From Paramacrobiotus metropolitanus (taxonomy: Eukaryota; Tardigrada; Eutardigrada; Parachela; Macrobiotidae), in contig NW_026570261.1 in the NCBI RefSeq assembly GCF_019649055.1, positions 434,001 through 498,000 of the forward strand: a stretch of DNA of 64,000 bases, given 5' to 3'. Below are positions 42,878-53,628 of the stretch, piece after piece. Each line of letters opens with the position of its first letter. The stretch's first letter is position 1. Made by a program: the position numbers and the translations under genes. The notes beneath the pieces are model-generated. The model saw only the letters and a program-made list of their open reading frames with translations. It ran no database searches and was not told the DNA's origin.

Positions 42878-45209
42878 TCAGCTTCGGGAGTGTGATCTGC
42901 AGTTATCGATCTCGAGGACATCCAGCTGGGACTCAGGTGTGAAACGCTTTATCCACATGACCTCGTGGGCTGGTAGCAACACGAGCCCGATAACAAGAGT
43001 GTCGAAAAATAATTGATACAGAGCTCGGCCAAAAATGTTGCTCAGTTTCCAGTTGTGCAGCAAGATACGTGCGCCGCTGTATTGGCAAAGATTTAACAAT
43101 CCTGTCGCACCATGTCTATCGTGAAATGCTGTAAAATCCAGTTGGTGAAATCCTTTTCATTCCGTGCAGATAGCCGGGATGGATAATAGTGTAATCTTTC
43201 AAAATTATTGCAGGCAGCTTGAAATGCGCAGATTTCAGCAAATCAATGATTGCGTCCACGTTAAAGACTGGTTTCAGGAAAGTAATGCTTTTTGTCAGGG
43301 AGCTGACGGTACGGCTTAGAAGAGACACTGCTTTGTAGCAGTTGAAGTTGTCGGAGTTTGTTGCATTCGTGCATGCTTCCAAACAGATCCTGATGTGCTC
43401 GGAAGCTTGTCGACTGCTCAGCAGTTGCTGCCATAAAGCACATACTCTGTTGGAAAAAAAACGAAAAAGGCGTCAGCAAATACGAACACTGCATGAGATG
43501 CGAGTAACCTTCCGCTCTTTGAATTTGTGAACCTATGAAGAGATAATCTGTTCGCGTTTCGGAAGTACTGCTAAGCTGCAGACACACGTTGTACAATTTG
43601 CAAACTAAGTTTTTTTGGCGTCCTGGATAGCGAACTGCTGGACAATCAAGGAGGATCCCCCTTTTCGTTTTACGGTTGTGATCTACGTACGGGTACAGAC
43701 TTCTCTACCTTTGCATTTTTGCACATGAATGCAGTTCCAGAAACGAAAAGATTTCGGTCAGGAGAGAAGGCACCAGATTATCAATAGGGAAGTCTTCGTT
43801 GAGCTCGTCCGCCGGTACGTCTACAAGAAGAGTTGTATGTAACCGCTCAAAACGACCAGTCGTCTGATACATCCGCCGGTTGTTTTTTCTAACCGTCCGA
43901 AACGAGCGGAGCCGCCAAAACAACCTTCGTAAATTTTGCCAATCCAGATTTTTTTGCATTTTTGACCATGAACAAATGGAACAAGTATAATTTCATATCC
44001 GGTCGTTGCTACCGGAGTGTAATTTTGTATCGGGTCGTTTCAGCCGGAGTGTATATAAGTGATATAACGCTCCGGCAGGACCGGATACGAAAATATACTT
44101 ATTCTATTTATTCATGATCGAAAATGTAAAAAAATCTGAGTGGCGGCGGTCGTTTTGGACAATTACAGTTATACTAGATTATTGAGGTACAATATTTTAC
44201 TGAGGCCAGTTTGTATGTAATGGAACATTACGCTAGCTATTTCCAATAGCGGGATCTCTCTGTCAATGTCCACATAAATACTGGCACTAGAATTTGTCGG
44301 TCAGTGAAACACAGTGCATTTGGCGACCGGCATCTGATCTAGACCTCGTATTATGATGAATTTTGCAGCAAAACTGGGACGCACGACATTACTGACCTGA
44401 TTCGAATGGAAGCCCTTTCCTGTCGTGGTTTGCGAGGAAGAAAGGCGGCAGGTCGGCCCGGCTGGCTAGATGAATCAACAACAATTCCGACAGTGCCGTC
44501 GCCAACCACTGTAACGTTTCCGGGTCCGCTGACAGGCTGATGACAACGAAGATGCATCCATTGCGTTGAATCCGTAGATGAAATCGACAGCAGTCCGATA
44601 AGGTAGCCAACCGACTATCGCGATTCATCGTGCGGCGAAAATGCTTGATGGTCCGAGATCGGTCGGAAGCATCGCTGAAAACGTGCTGCGCTCTGTCAAA
44701 CGGGATGAAGAATTTCCTGAATATTAGCCCTTCTACTCGGCACAGGAGAGGCGCCTCGTTGACAGGAGCTGGGCGACGATTTGGCATTTATCCGCCACTT
44801 CCGCGCGAGCCTTCTGAGGAACGCATTCCGTTTTGGAGATCTCAGTTTTCACATAAAATATTTGGCAAGATTGGCACGCGGTGATCATATTCACCACCAC
44901 GGCTGGCCGAAAGCGAAATGGCCCGTCGTCTTCGTCACGGAGCGCCGCAGATACCTGCTTGCCTTTCAGTGGCCCGTATCTGTGAGTGTCATCAATGAAC
45001 GGCAACGGCCACACGCGGCCCGTATGGATCCAGCTGGTTTGGACCTTTTTGGATCCAAATTCAATGAGCGCATAGCCTCCGCAGATATTCTGAATGTATC
45101 CCAGCCAATACTCGTTGGGGTCCTTGTGAACAACGACAGTGTTCTGATAGCTCATTTGCTGTTCATCAAACAAGAGCCGCTCATACGGTGGCATTGAACT
45201 TGATGCCAT
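42878..45209 (-). pseudogene. Decayed F-box-family gene (lineage-specific family)
   Basis: Exons on the minus strand: 45209-44397, 43820-43709 and 43446-43116. The first exon begins MASSSMPPYERLLF and contains SYQNTVVV, WLGYIQ and ALRDEDDGPFRFRPAV, which I recall as the conserved N-terminal part of a large Hypsibius family. The second carries an F-box-like helix (LLTEIFSFLELHSC), and the third continues RVCALWQQLLSS. F-box proteins recruit substrates to SCF ubiquitin ligases. Near 44745 the frame breaks: one reading ends at a stop, and the family-like text (PLLCRVEGLIF, IPFDRAQHVF) resumes in another frame. The first exon is therefore one base short (or two long). A stop at 43116 precedes more family-like text in a further frame (ARILLHNWKLSNIFGR, to about 42878). 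Splice phases (1 and 2) otherwise match. An assembly indel could explain the first break; two breaks suggest a pseudogene. The 43821-44396 intron carries a 330-bp transposon. Confidence 0.6.
43838..44167. mobile_element. 330-bp MITE related to the large foldback element
   Basis: The left tip reads TGTAACCGCTCAAAACGACC and the right tip, on the complementary strand, TGTAATTGTCCAAAACGACC. Both closely resemble the tip of the 7.9-kb element (TGTAACCGACCAAAACG). Further in, CGTAAATTTTGCC and a TTTTTTTGCAT stretch also match that element's inner terminus. The flanks are GTTGTA (43832-43837) and GTTATA (44168-44173), a 6-bp target duplication with one mismatch. It lies in an F-box-gene intron, 17 bp from the acceptor. 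The middle has ATCCGGTCGTTGCTACCGGA-type inverted motifs and no coding capacity. Confidence 0.8.
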
Positions 45210-46389
45210 ATTGCTCCGAGACCTGGACGTGCGAAAATGAGCATTAGAATTTAGATACATGAACTTCCTTAAATAATTATACAGGGAAGTGCATTATTTA
45301 ACTGACGGAACAAAACCGCCTCTCGCATGTAAAAAATTAGTGCGATGGGATCGAACGCTGGATACCTCTTGTGTTAAGGGGACCACTATGAGATGACTTT
45401 TCGTTTAAATATGTTTCCAGTTTTAACATCAGCTTGTAGGAAATTTTTCGGGCTTCCAGAGAGTGTGTCCCGATACGGCACAGTAAACAGTGATCATAAG
45501 TTATAAGTAAAAAAACAAGGCTGGGTCAGCAGCGGCGCAGTAAATGCAGTGATCTTATCGGCTAGCCATGGCCAGCCACATGGCAGATATGCCACAGAAG
45601 ATCTCAGACAGGACACCTGATGCTGTCCTGTGGCCGGAGCAAACCCATTCTTCCCTTGCAAGCTAGTGTTTTTCTCAATTTTTTGGTAAGTTAACAACAT
45701 TTTTTATTAGCATGTTAGAGAATATAAGCTTTTCAGGCTAAAACACATTCAATGATGTTTATTGCATCTAATTCGAGAAAACTTTCTCCTTCAACTTTTG
45801 ATTCCAAAGTTTTTTCTTTGTTTCTTGAATAGCTCTGTCTAGAGAGAGCGCAGACAAGATCGCAGCACACCATTGTATAGCCAAACCCTTTGCGCATGCA
45901 GACAGAACAATGGCAACAGTGATCTTTCAGCTGTTTTAAACTTATTCATGTTTTCTCAGACCCACTTTCATCTCATAGGGATCCCCTTAAATTGCAGTAC
46001 AAACGGCAAACAGCAGATAAAATTCACCGAAACTAGAAATTTGGCTTGGAACTAACTAGGTAATCGCTGTTGTTGTTAAAATCTAGAAACTGGGGCACCT
46101 ATTAAACTTTTGTGGAAGAGTGAAGCGGAAGCCACAGACTAGAGAGCAGAACTGAAGCGCTTTGTCGAAAACACTACTGTAAAGAAAGCTCATGGCTCGG
46201 GGCAGCAATTTTCGTTTTTAATGGAATTTTGCTTAATGGAACTGGATGTTTCCAAAAAATATTTTATTTTCCTTATTTTTAAAAATTAATAATTAAATCG
46301 TAATTTTCATTATTTATTATGATTACTAATAATTGTTTACACAATATGAATATATTTTACAATTTATTTTAAAGTTTTTAATCTTGTCC
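45210..46389. other. Intergenic AT-rich region
   Basis: No recognisable gene. The 5' flank of the F-box-family gene lies at its left end. The right end, about 46240-46390, is very AT-rich and leads into the tandem repeat. Confidence 0.4.
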
Positions 46390-46745
46390 ACTTTGTGGTA
46401 GAATTTCGGTGACAGTGTGACAGCCCCGCCTATTTAAGTTACGTCACAAATATTTATTTTTAAATTGTATTTTTTAAATAAATGTTTTCCTCTTGTGGTA
46501 GAATTTCGGTGACAGTGTGACAGCCCCGCCTACTTAAGTTACGTCACAAATATTTATTTTTAAATTGTATTTGTAAAATTAATATTTTCCTCTTGTGGTG
46601 GAATTTCGGTGACAGTGTGACAGCCCGCCTATTTAAGTTACGTCACAAATATATATTTTTAAATTGTATTTTTTAAACTAATATTTTCCTCTTGTGGTAG
46701 AATTTCGGTGACAGTGTGACAGCCCCGCCTATTCATGTTACGTCA
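46390..46745. repeat. Four-copy 100-bp tandem repeat containing a CRE-like site
   Basis: GAATTTCGGT recurs at 46401, 46501, 46601 and 46700, a period of 99-100 bp. Each unit has a conserved half (TGTGGTAGAATTTCGGTGAC, GTGTGACAGCCCCGCCTA) followed by TTACGTCAC, and an AT-rich half. The fourth copy loses the AT-rich half. TTACGTCA matches the CRE/ATF core, so the array would present four such sites at regular spacing. No promoter or gene is evident next to it. Confidence 0.9.
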
Positions 46746-47549
46746 CTATCAAGCTATTAATTTTTAAATCAATATAAAAAATATGTAATTCGACCACTTA
46801 GTAATAAGTAATGCGCAAGCCGCAAGGTACTATATAATATTAGTAATAGTAAGTAATAAGTATAATACAATTAATTGCAAAAAGTAATGTACTAATAAAA
46901 AGGTCGTTAATTATTTTTCCAACATAAAAGGCCATTTCTACAATATTAATTTTAATTTTTGCATGAATTACAAAACCCTCACCAGCAATCGGCAGTCTTC
47001 ATTTGTTGCAAAACAAAAAGTTCCAAAATCTTTGTTTTGCCACATGTGTTTGTCGCGCATTTCTGCTCGGCTGTACTGCCTGTACTGGCTGTACATAGCA
47101 TCGATGACATTTTTTAAAATTTAAATTACCGTATGATGGCTCTCATGCTAGATTTACTCGAAACTTCAGTTCCTGCGATACAGGTAGTCGGTTATTGGTT
47201 CTTTGATCACCCACAAAATATCTTCGCTTTTCGTTTCTGTTGTTGCTATACAGTAATTACTCGTACTTACTGCAAAATAGACACATAATTTTAGCGATGC
47301 TGATTGTAACTGATAGTATGGTACGTTGCGTCTTTCGTGTTTTTTGGATTGCTTATGGTTCGCCTTTGCAACGCGCTCGCCGAGCTGCTCGATTCCTGCA
47401 CAAAATCTACATGCATGCCTGTCTAACCCATTGTATTTGGAAATTGTTATAGGCTTACAGCCACCCTTTTTCACCTTCATTTTTTATGACCACCCTTTTT
47501 AGCACACTTTTTTTTTCTATAGGCACCTTTTTTTAATAATAATTAAATA
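46746..47549. other. AT-rich region left of the mariner-sized element
   Basis: No supported gene. A minus-strand frame of 104 codons at 47166-47480 has no recognisable domain. Short TAATAAGTA-type repeats occur near 46800-46865. Confidence 0.35.
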
Positions 47550-48675
47550 CAGCCCTGCCAAGCCAAGTTCGGACACTTTTCCCAAAAAATTATCATAAGT
47601 CACCCGTCAAGAATTAAAATTGGTCAAGAATTAAAATCGGATCGGTCAGCGTATATGTCCAGTAACTTTTGCACTTAGGATTTTTACGCTGAAGGCTTTT
47701 CTCGAATTACAGCCAGATCGAAACCATAACCGACCAGCTTCGAAATGCGACTCGACACATCTGTTGTGGGATGCATCTCCCGATTCGTAATTCGTTTTAA
47801 AATTCGAAGCTTCTCAAGTCCTGGCTAGTTACTACTATAGTATTTGCCAACCATTTCTCTTGCGGATGGTGTCTAACACAGCCCGTTTACTACCAAGACG
47901 GCGTGACCTTTCTGTGGGCACCGTCGAAATTTAAGATGACCCCTTTCGGGCGGTCGCCGTACAACCGTGGGAGGTCTTAGGTGTCCATTCTTGATCAAAT
48001 ATTGTTTATAGATGACTGTGCGTATACTTTAGGTTTTCCGTTTCCACAAAAAACCCGATACGTTCCGTACTGACGAGTTTTGATATCATTCTATATTAAC
48101 GTTTTTTGGTCACCGCTTTGTTGGATTTTTCTATCATTTGTCCGGCACTTGCATTTACCCACTTGTATGAGAGATATCTGTCCATTTGCTAAAATCATGG
48201 ACCTTGATCCATGTTTCACCCATCGAAACAGTCAACATTAAATCTTCCAGATCTTTGTGCTATGCAACCGCGTTCTACGGCAGGTGTGTTATACGAGTAA
48301 CATAGAAGTCTATGGGAGATGAACTTTGTTTTGAGGTCACGTCGAGGTTCGATCGCGCGGGGCTAGCTGAGTTGTTGAGCCGCAAGGAACACCCTTCGGA
48401 TAGTTAAATAGTTTCGAAAAAGTTCTCTAAAAATTCAGCTTTGTGGTATTTCCAGAGGCGCACTTATAATCAACCTATAGCTAAAAACGACCAACGCCCC
48501 GCCCAATTAATCACCGCCTATCTGCTTAGTGACATGTTAAAAGATTTGAGTTCTGACATCACTAGATCCGCAATAAAAAGTTGCACTAGAAAAGTGTTTA
48601 AAGAAAAACATAGTGACGTACAAATGTTTCTTAATTTTATTTATGCAACTGTCCGAACTTGGCTTGGCAGGGCAG
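47550..48675. mobile_element. Degenerate 1.1-kb Tc1/mariner-type element
   Basis: Terminal inverted repeats of about 26 bp (GCCCTGCCAAGCCAAGTTCG, then GACA) match at both ends with one mismatch and are bounded by TA at 47548-47549 and 48676-48677. The 1126-bp length is what a mariner with one transposase gene would have. I could not find an intact transposase; all frames are broken and the catalytic motifs are not evident. It is probably an old dead copy or an internally unrelated non-autonomous element. Confidence 0.7.
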
Positions 48676-50089
48676 TAAATACACATTATTGTTCGTTTTA
48701 TAGGGACCCTTTTAATTTTTTATCTATAAGAAATATAATGTGATGCAATTTCCATGATACTCGTATCATTTTGCATCCGAGCTGTTTATAATGAATTTGG
48801 TGACCTTCTCAGCAGGGCAAGCCTATGACAAAGAAAAACGTTCGGGCGTCAATGCGAATTTCGTTCAGCAGTTTTAGCATGATTTTATTCTGCAGCTGTG
48901 TTGGCAATATCGCAACATATATGTTGGCGATATTTTTTATGCTAGATGTTTACATCAAAAAAGCCTTTCGAGAAAAATGTAAGATAGTTAATTAACCGAC
49001 GCAACTAGTAAAGTATAACAAGTTAACAACAGCGGAAAATTACACGCAACGGAATCTGATGGTTTTCGCAGTTTCGCAATTCGCAGTAGTTTCAACAAGT
49101 AAAAAGCCGTTGACGAATTACGTCAAATACTGTAGAACTGTATCTTCTCATCTTCCACAAATGTCACTTCAACGTTCCAATCTCCCGTCTATTTTGGCAG
49201 ATAATTTTACTGAATCAAAGAGCGTTAAATTACAACGTTGGTATTAAATCGATGCGAGCTTTTGCAAACATTTTTACAACCAAATCAGGTGAACCATGTC
49301 CATCAAACGTAAGGTATATTTGCCAGCGAGTATGCAACTTATCGCATTTCTCGAATTCATCCCACCACCGTCCCTCAGGGTCCTTCAGATGAGATTTTAT
49401 AAAAAATGATCGTCGAAGCTTCACTAGGTTGCAGGTCAGGTGTGTAAAAAGGGTCACTCTCTACTTTAACTATGCCCACAGTTACATCTCAAAGGTCACG
49501 TAGGTTGGGCTGTAAACGAACGATCTGAGATACAGTTCGCAAGATCCTTAAATCGCGAATGCTTCAAATTTATTTAGTTTAGATAAAGATGTCAATGGAA
49601 TTTTGAAGCGAATTACAATTCGGAGGGATGCTCCCACGGTACATGGGTTGAACAGTATTTTGAAACTGGTCTGCTCTAGATTCGGATGCAATTCGAAACA
49701 CGCTCTGAGCGTAAGGAACGATAGTCCATAAGATGGTAGATACATATGGCAATACTATAAAAATGTAATGAGCTAGTCATTTGTGATGGGTGACCTGTGG
49801 CAAAAAGTGAAGAAAGTGCCCAAACTTGGCGTGGCACCCCTGCACATGAATGTGATGCCATGCTTCCTTAAAAAACATCCGATGGCAGTAACAGCCGAAG
49901 CAGTCATCGTCGAATTTGCGCAAGAGTTTTCCTGGGCGGATGCGTGTACACAAGCAAAACTTATAGTAAAACATTTTCACGATAATCGTTGCAAGTACTT
50001 TTGGAAAGGGTCAGTAACTTCAATGCAAGGAGGACTGCTCGCAGTGGATAGCTTGGAAGACATCATTTCGAACGGCTTCCTATTGTTTC
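48676..50089. other. Region with unassigned short open frames
   Basis: A plus-strand frame at 49783-50172 (129 codons) and the open stretch before it at about 49560-49735 have gene-like composition but no domain I recognise. A minus-strand frame at 49230-49457 is similar in quality. They may be remnants of a mobile element. I cannot support a gene call. Confidence 0.25.
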
Positions 50090-50153
50090 GTCCACCGTGC
50101 ATTTTGTCCACCGTTCATTTTGCCCACCGCTCGTTCTGTCCACCGTACTTTTT
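50090..50153. repeat. Four-copy 16-bp tandem repeat (GTCCACCG type)
   Basis: Four units of 16 bp, GTCCACCGTGCATTTT and variants, start at 50090, 50106, 50122 and 50138. A matching piece in inverted orientation (GGTGGACAAAATGAATGG) occurs at about 51281-51298, beyond the palindromic MITE at 50312-50970. Confidence 0.85.
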
Positions 50154-50311
50154 GTATACGAGTAAACTGTAAGCGTATTTCAGTGCAAATCGAATTCCTT
50201 AAGACGTGATGCAGTATGTAGCGTCAACGAGTTCGATTTATGCGGCCCACAGCGCACACTGAACTGCAATTGCAAACGATAGCTTACTGTACACTACAGA
50301 TACTACCCGTA

Positions 50312-50970
50312 TGGTCGTTTAAGTGAAACACTATGGTACGTGAATGGGCGATGGTCGTTTAAGTGAAACACTCGAAATAACATTTTCCACAAACCGATTT
50401 TCTTTCGGATTACTCTACAGAGTACTTGAAATTTTCAAAAAACCTTGAACCGTTTTCTTGCAAACGAGACGTAAAGAAATCAGTGACGAAAGCGCTTTAG
50501 CCACGCCACGAGTGCCACTGCACTACGCTCAAATATTTGCAGTCACCGCCATCCCTGGGCGGCTGTACCATCGCCGGGTAAGATGTCTATTTAAATTAAA
50601 ACGAATACAGTTTGAAGACACCAACTACAAGCAAACGAAGAAAAAAATTCAATTGCACATAAATATTTATCTGAACTGAATTAACCGCCGCATGGCGGTG
50701 ACTGCAAATATTTGAGCGTAGTGCATTGGCACTCGTGGTGTGGTTAAAGCGCTTTCGTCACTGATTTCTTTATGTCTCATTTGCAAGAAAAGGAATCAAG
50801 CTTTCTTAATAATTTCAAGTACTCTGTAAAGGCCCGAAAGGGTACATCCGTTTTAATCGGAAGAGGAAAAAATCCGAAAGAAAATCGGTTTGTGGAAAAT
50901 GTTATTTCATGTGTTTCACTTAAACGACTATCGCCCATTCACTTACCATAGTGTTTCACTTAAACGACCA
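50312..50970. mobile_element. 659-bp palindromic MITE, TA target site
   Basis: Long inverted arms (about 250-280 bp each) meet around 50600-50690. The tips read TGGTCGTTTAAGTGAAACAC and its complement, flanked by TA at 50310-50311 and 50971-50972. The tip motif is repeated inside the left arm at about 50353. The arms match along CATTTTCCACAAACCGATTT and AAATATTTGCAGTCACCGCC with scattered changes and a few small indels. There is no coding capacity. Confidence 0.88.
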
Positions 50971-52892
50971 TACGAGTAGTATATTAGTGTCCTAAATCGT
51001 AATGGCTTAAGGGAAACATTAGAAAACATAAAAGACCTAAGAAAACACAGGAAAACGAAAAGACCGGCGCAGATATAAGAAAACGAAGGAAAACATCAGA
51101 AAAGGAAAACATCAGTCATAAAGAAACCTAAGAAACTAAAGTTGGAGAACATAAGAAAAACCATAAGAAAACATCATCATGCATAGAAATTTTTAGAAGA
51201 ACAGATCAATAAAGTTTAGTGTAGTAAAATCAGTCAATTAAATTGTAAGACACGCTTAAGCGGATGGCGACGGAATGAATGGTGGACAAAATGAATGGCT
51301 TGCACAAAGGTCATTTTTAAGCTAGCGGCGATATGTTTGCTGTATGTTACTTGTTAGTAGAAAAAGTATCAATAGGGTGCCCAATTTATGTACTGTTACT
51401 ACTGTATGTGCCCGGACCGTTTCACTTTCCTGCCGTACCTAACTTCCAAAACCTTTCTCACTTATTTTATGACAACATGTAGCCAAAACAAATATCTTGC
51501 ATACATTGGCGTAAAAACAGTTTGTCTGCGCAGTATCTGTTTGAATATGTGCAAACCGGGGTAGGTTTCCACATCTGGCTCTTGGCAGTTTACAGTTTTG
51601 TACACAACGGCCTGCACAGTATATAATTCTAAAACAACTATCCATCCGTTGCTTAACCGATGCGAACTGTGCACTGCGTAATAACCTTTCGCCGCAAAGG
51701 TTGTGTGCGGATGTACATCCCGTAAACTGGTTCTAAAGCAACTATCCATGCGTTGTCCAGGTACACTATTGTACTTACCCGTGTACACTACAGTTTTGAT
51801 TGTGACGGCCATTGTCATGGAAACTAAACGTGCAGCTGAAATAAATCAGCACGACTGCATCTAGTGTTCCTAGCATCCATTACGAGTACTTAATAAATAC
51901 ACTTAAAATAATAACTTGCGATTCAAGGGGAGGATCGGAAGTGATGTTACTGGTTACAAGTACTGAACCGCCGTACAAGATGCTCATCAAAACAGGTTCA
52001 AACTAAAGCCACAGGTATTTAAATTGAAGAATACGAGCTTATCCTACCATTAACAAGTCGACAACAAAAAAAGCAAACGCTATAGCTTTTATGAGAACTT
52101 CTCGAAAATTACGATAAAAGCGTAAAATACAGTGAAAGGGAAAGCAGATCACGACCATCTTCTCCTTAATCTAATTGTTATACAACGTTGGAGGAAAAAG
52201 TTATCACGGAATCGACTTAGTAAAGTAGGTTTCTTTCCTCAAATCAGGTGCTTGCAACTACAAGTAAGTTACTAAAAACGTGCGTTAGGGCGAAGAATGT
52301 TGGCAGCTTTCACGTTTATGGCAAATTTTGTACTACTAGTAGTAGTAGAGCAAAACTGGGACCATACAGTCTGAATTAGAATATGTTCTGCGAACAAAGT
52401 AGGTAAAGCGACTATGAAGAGACCCCCGGCCCCCAAGGGGCCATTCAAATTTCAGGAAGGGTAAAAAAAACAATTTTTTTTATTTCCGCGATATTGTGTT
52501 TTTATTGGTGGAATTCCATTTCCAGGCAACAATACCAGTACAAAGTACTGCAGTTCCAATAAAAACCGTTGCCCCGAGACACTTCGTACGAAAACTCTCT
52601 ACTGTACGAGTAGTCTTTTAGCTTTCTACAGATACTTACAGTCTTACACGAACAGACGCAGACAAGCATATCAGAAATGCTGGCAATCAGTGCATGCAGG
52701 ATATTAGCGAGCAGTAAATAGGTGTAAGTATACGCAGAATCGATAGGGTATTATGCGAAATACAGAATATAATTATCTTCGCTACGCAGGTTACATAATG
52801 TGATTTTTTTTAATTCGATTATTCACTGATGGGCGCTGTATCGGTTGCTTATTTACTTCATTCTTCTTCTATGTGTAATCAGGGCTATTTAA
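50971..52892. other. Intergenic region with low-complexity and duplicated sequence
   Basis: A purine-rich tract of AAGAAAAC/GGAAAAC motifs covers about 51005-51180. A roughly 100-bp direct duplication is visible where CAACTATCCATCCGTTG (about 51637) and CAACTATCCATGCGTTG (about 51738) recur in the same context. A plus-strand run of TACTAGTAGTAGTAG lies near 52332. No gene seen. Confidence 0.45.
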
Positions 52893-53414
52893 AACGCGAA
52901 GATTTCCCGTCACAATGAAGTCAGAGATGTTATTCATCGCGCGTGTGGTTCGGCCTGCATCCCTTCAGTTCTGGAACCACCAGGCCTGTACCGCGACACT
53001 CTGAAACGACCGGACGGCATGACCTCGGTCCCCTTCAGCCAAGGCAAAGCTTGGGTTTGGGACGTCACTTGCCCGGACACCATGGCCACTTCCTACATCG
53101 CCAAGACGTCCCAGGAGGCCGGGGCTGCCGCCATGATGGCAGAGGCGAAGAAAAACAATAAGCACGGATATTTACGCGATAATTTCAATTTCTCTGCTTT
53201 GGTTTTTGAAACAATGGGCGTGTGGAGTAAAGAAGCGAAGTGTAAGATGTCTACTCTCGGTAAGATGCTTTTTGAGAGGACACAGGAGAAACGGTCCACT
53301 CAGTTTCTGAAGCAGAGAATCAGTGTTGCTTTAATGCGAGGTAACGCTGCGTGTGTTCAGGAAACGTTTTGTATCGGTAAGAGACTGGATGAAGTGTACT
53401 ATGTGTTGAAGTGA
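52893..53414 (+). mobile_element. 5'-truncated LINE fragment, end of reverse-transcriptase ORF
   Basis: An open frame from 52893 to a stop at 53412-53414 reads RHNEVRDVIHRAC, KRPDGMTSVPFSQGKAWVWD, FNFSALVFETMGVWSKEAK and LKQRISVALMRGNAA. This is the characteristic conserved tail found after the reverse-transcriptase domain in many invertebrate LINE-like ORF2 proteins (RPDG, W..GK..VWD, F.P...ETLG.., QRIS.A..RGNA). The catalytic part is missing, so this is a dead 5'-truncated copy. The frame is intact over about 170 codons, suggesting a fairly recent insertion. Confidence 0.75.
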
Positions 53415-53628
53415 TGAGAACTGCGTAATTTTGAGTTTAACCAATGTTAAGTTGAATGACCCAATAAATCTGCTTTATTTAAAACGCTTTATGTCGGCAT
53501 GTAGTCACGTTTCATTGTGAAAAATGACGATTACTAATGCCGAGCCGCTTAGTCCTCCAAGCTTAAGCACAAATCTTGGAGTTAAACAGTCATATGACTA
53601 AAACGTAAAAGCTTTTTCGCAACTGCAG
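53415..53628. other. Short gap between the LINE fragment and the lipocalin exon
   Basis: Contains an AATAAA at about 53463, which could be the polyadenylation signal of the inserted LINE. It ends in a pyrimidine-containing AACTGCAG acceptor for the lipocalin exon. No signal-peptide exon is visible here. Confidence 0.4.

Noticed and set aside
45300-45400. tRNA-like T-arm on the minus strand (GTTCGATCCCATCGC)
   Set aside because: No matching acceptor stem, D-arm or anticodon arm could be drawn around it.
49783-50172. 129-codon plus-strand frame
   Set aside because: Gene-like composition but no recognisable domain or splice partners, and its end runs into the 16-bp tandem repeat. Left as unassigned.
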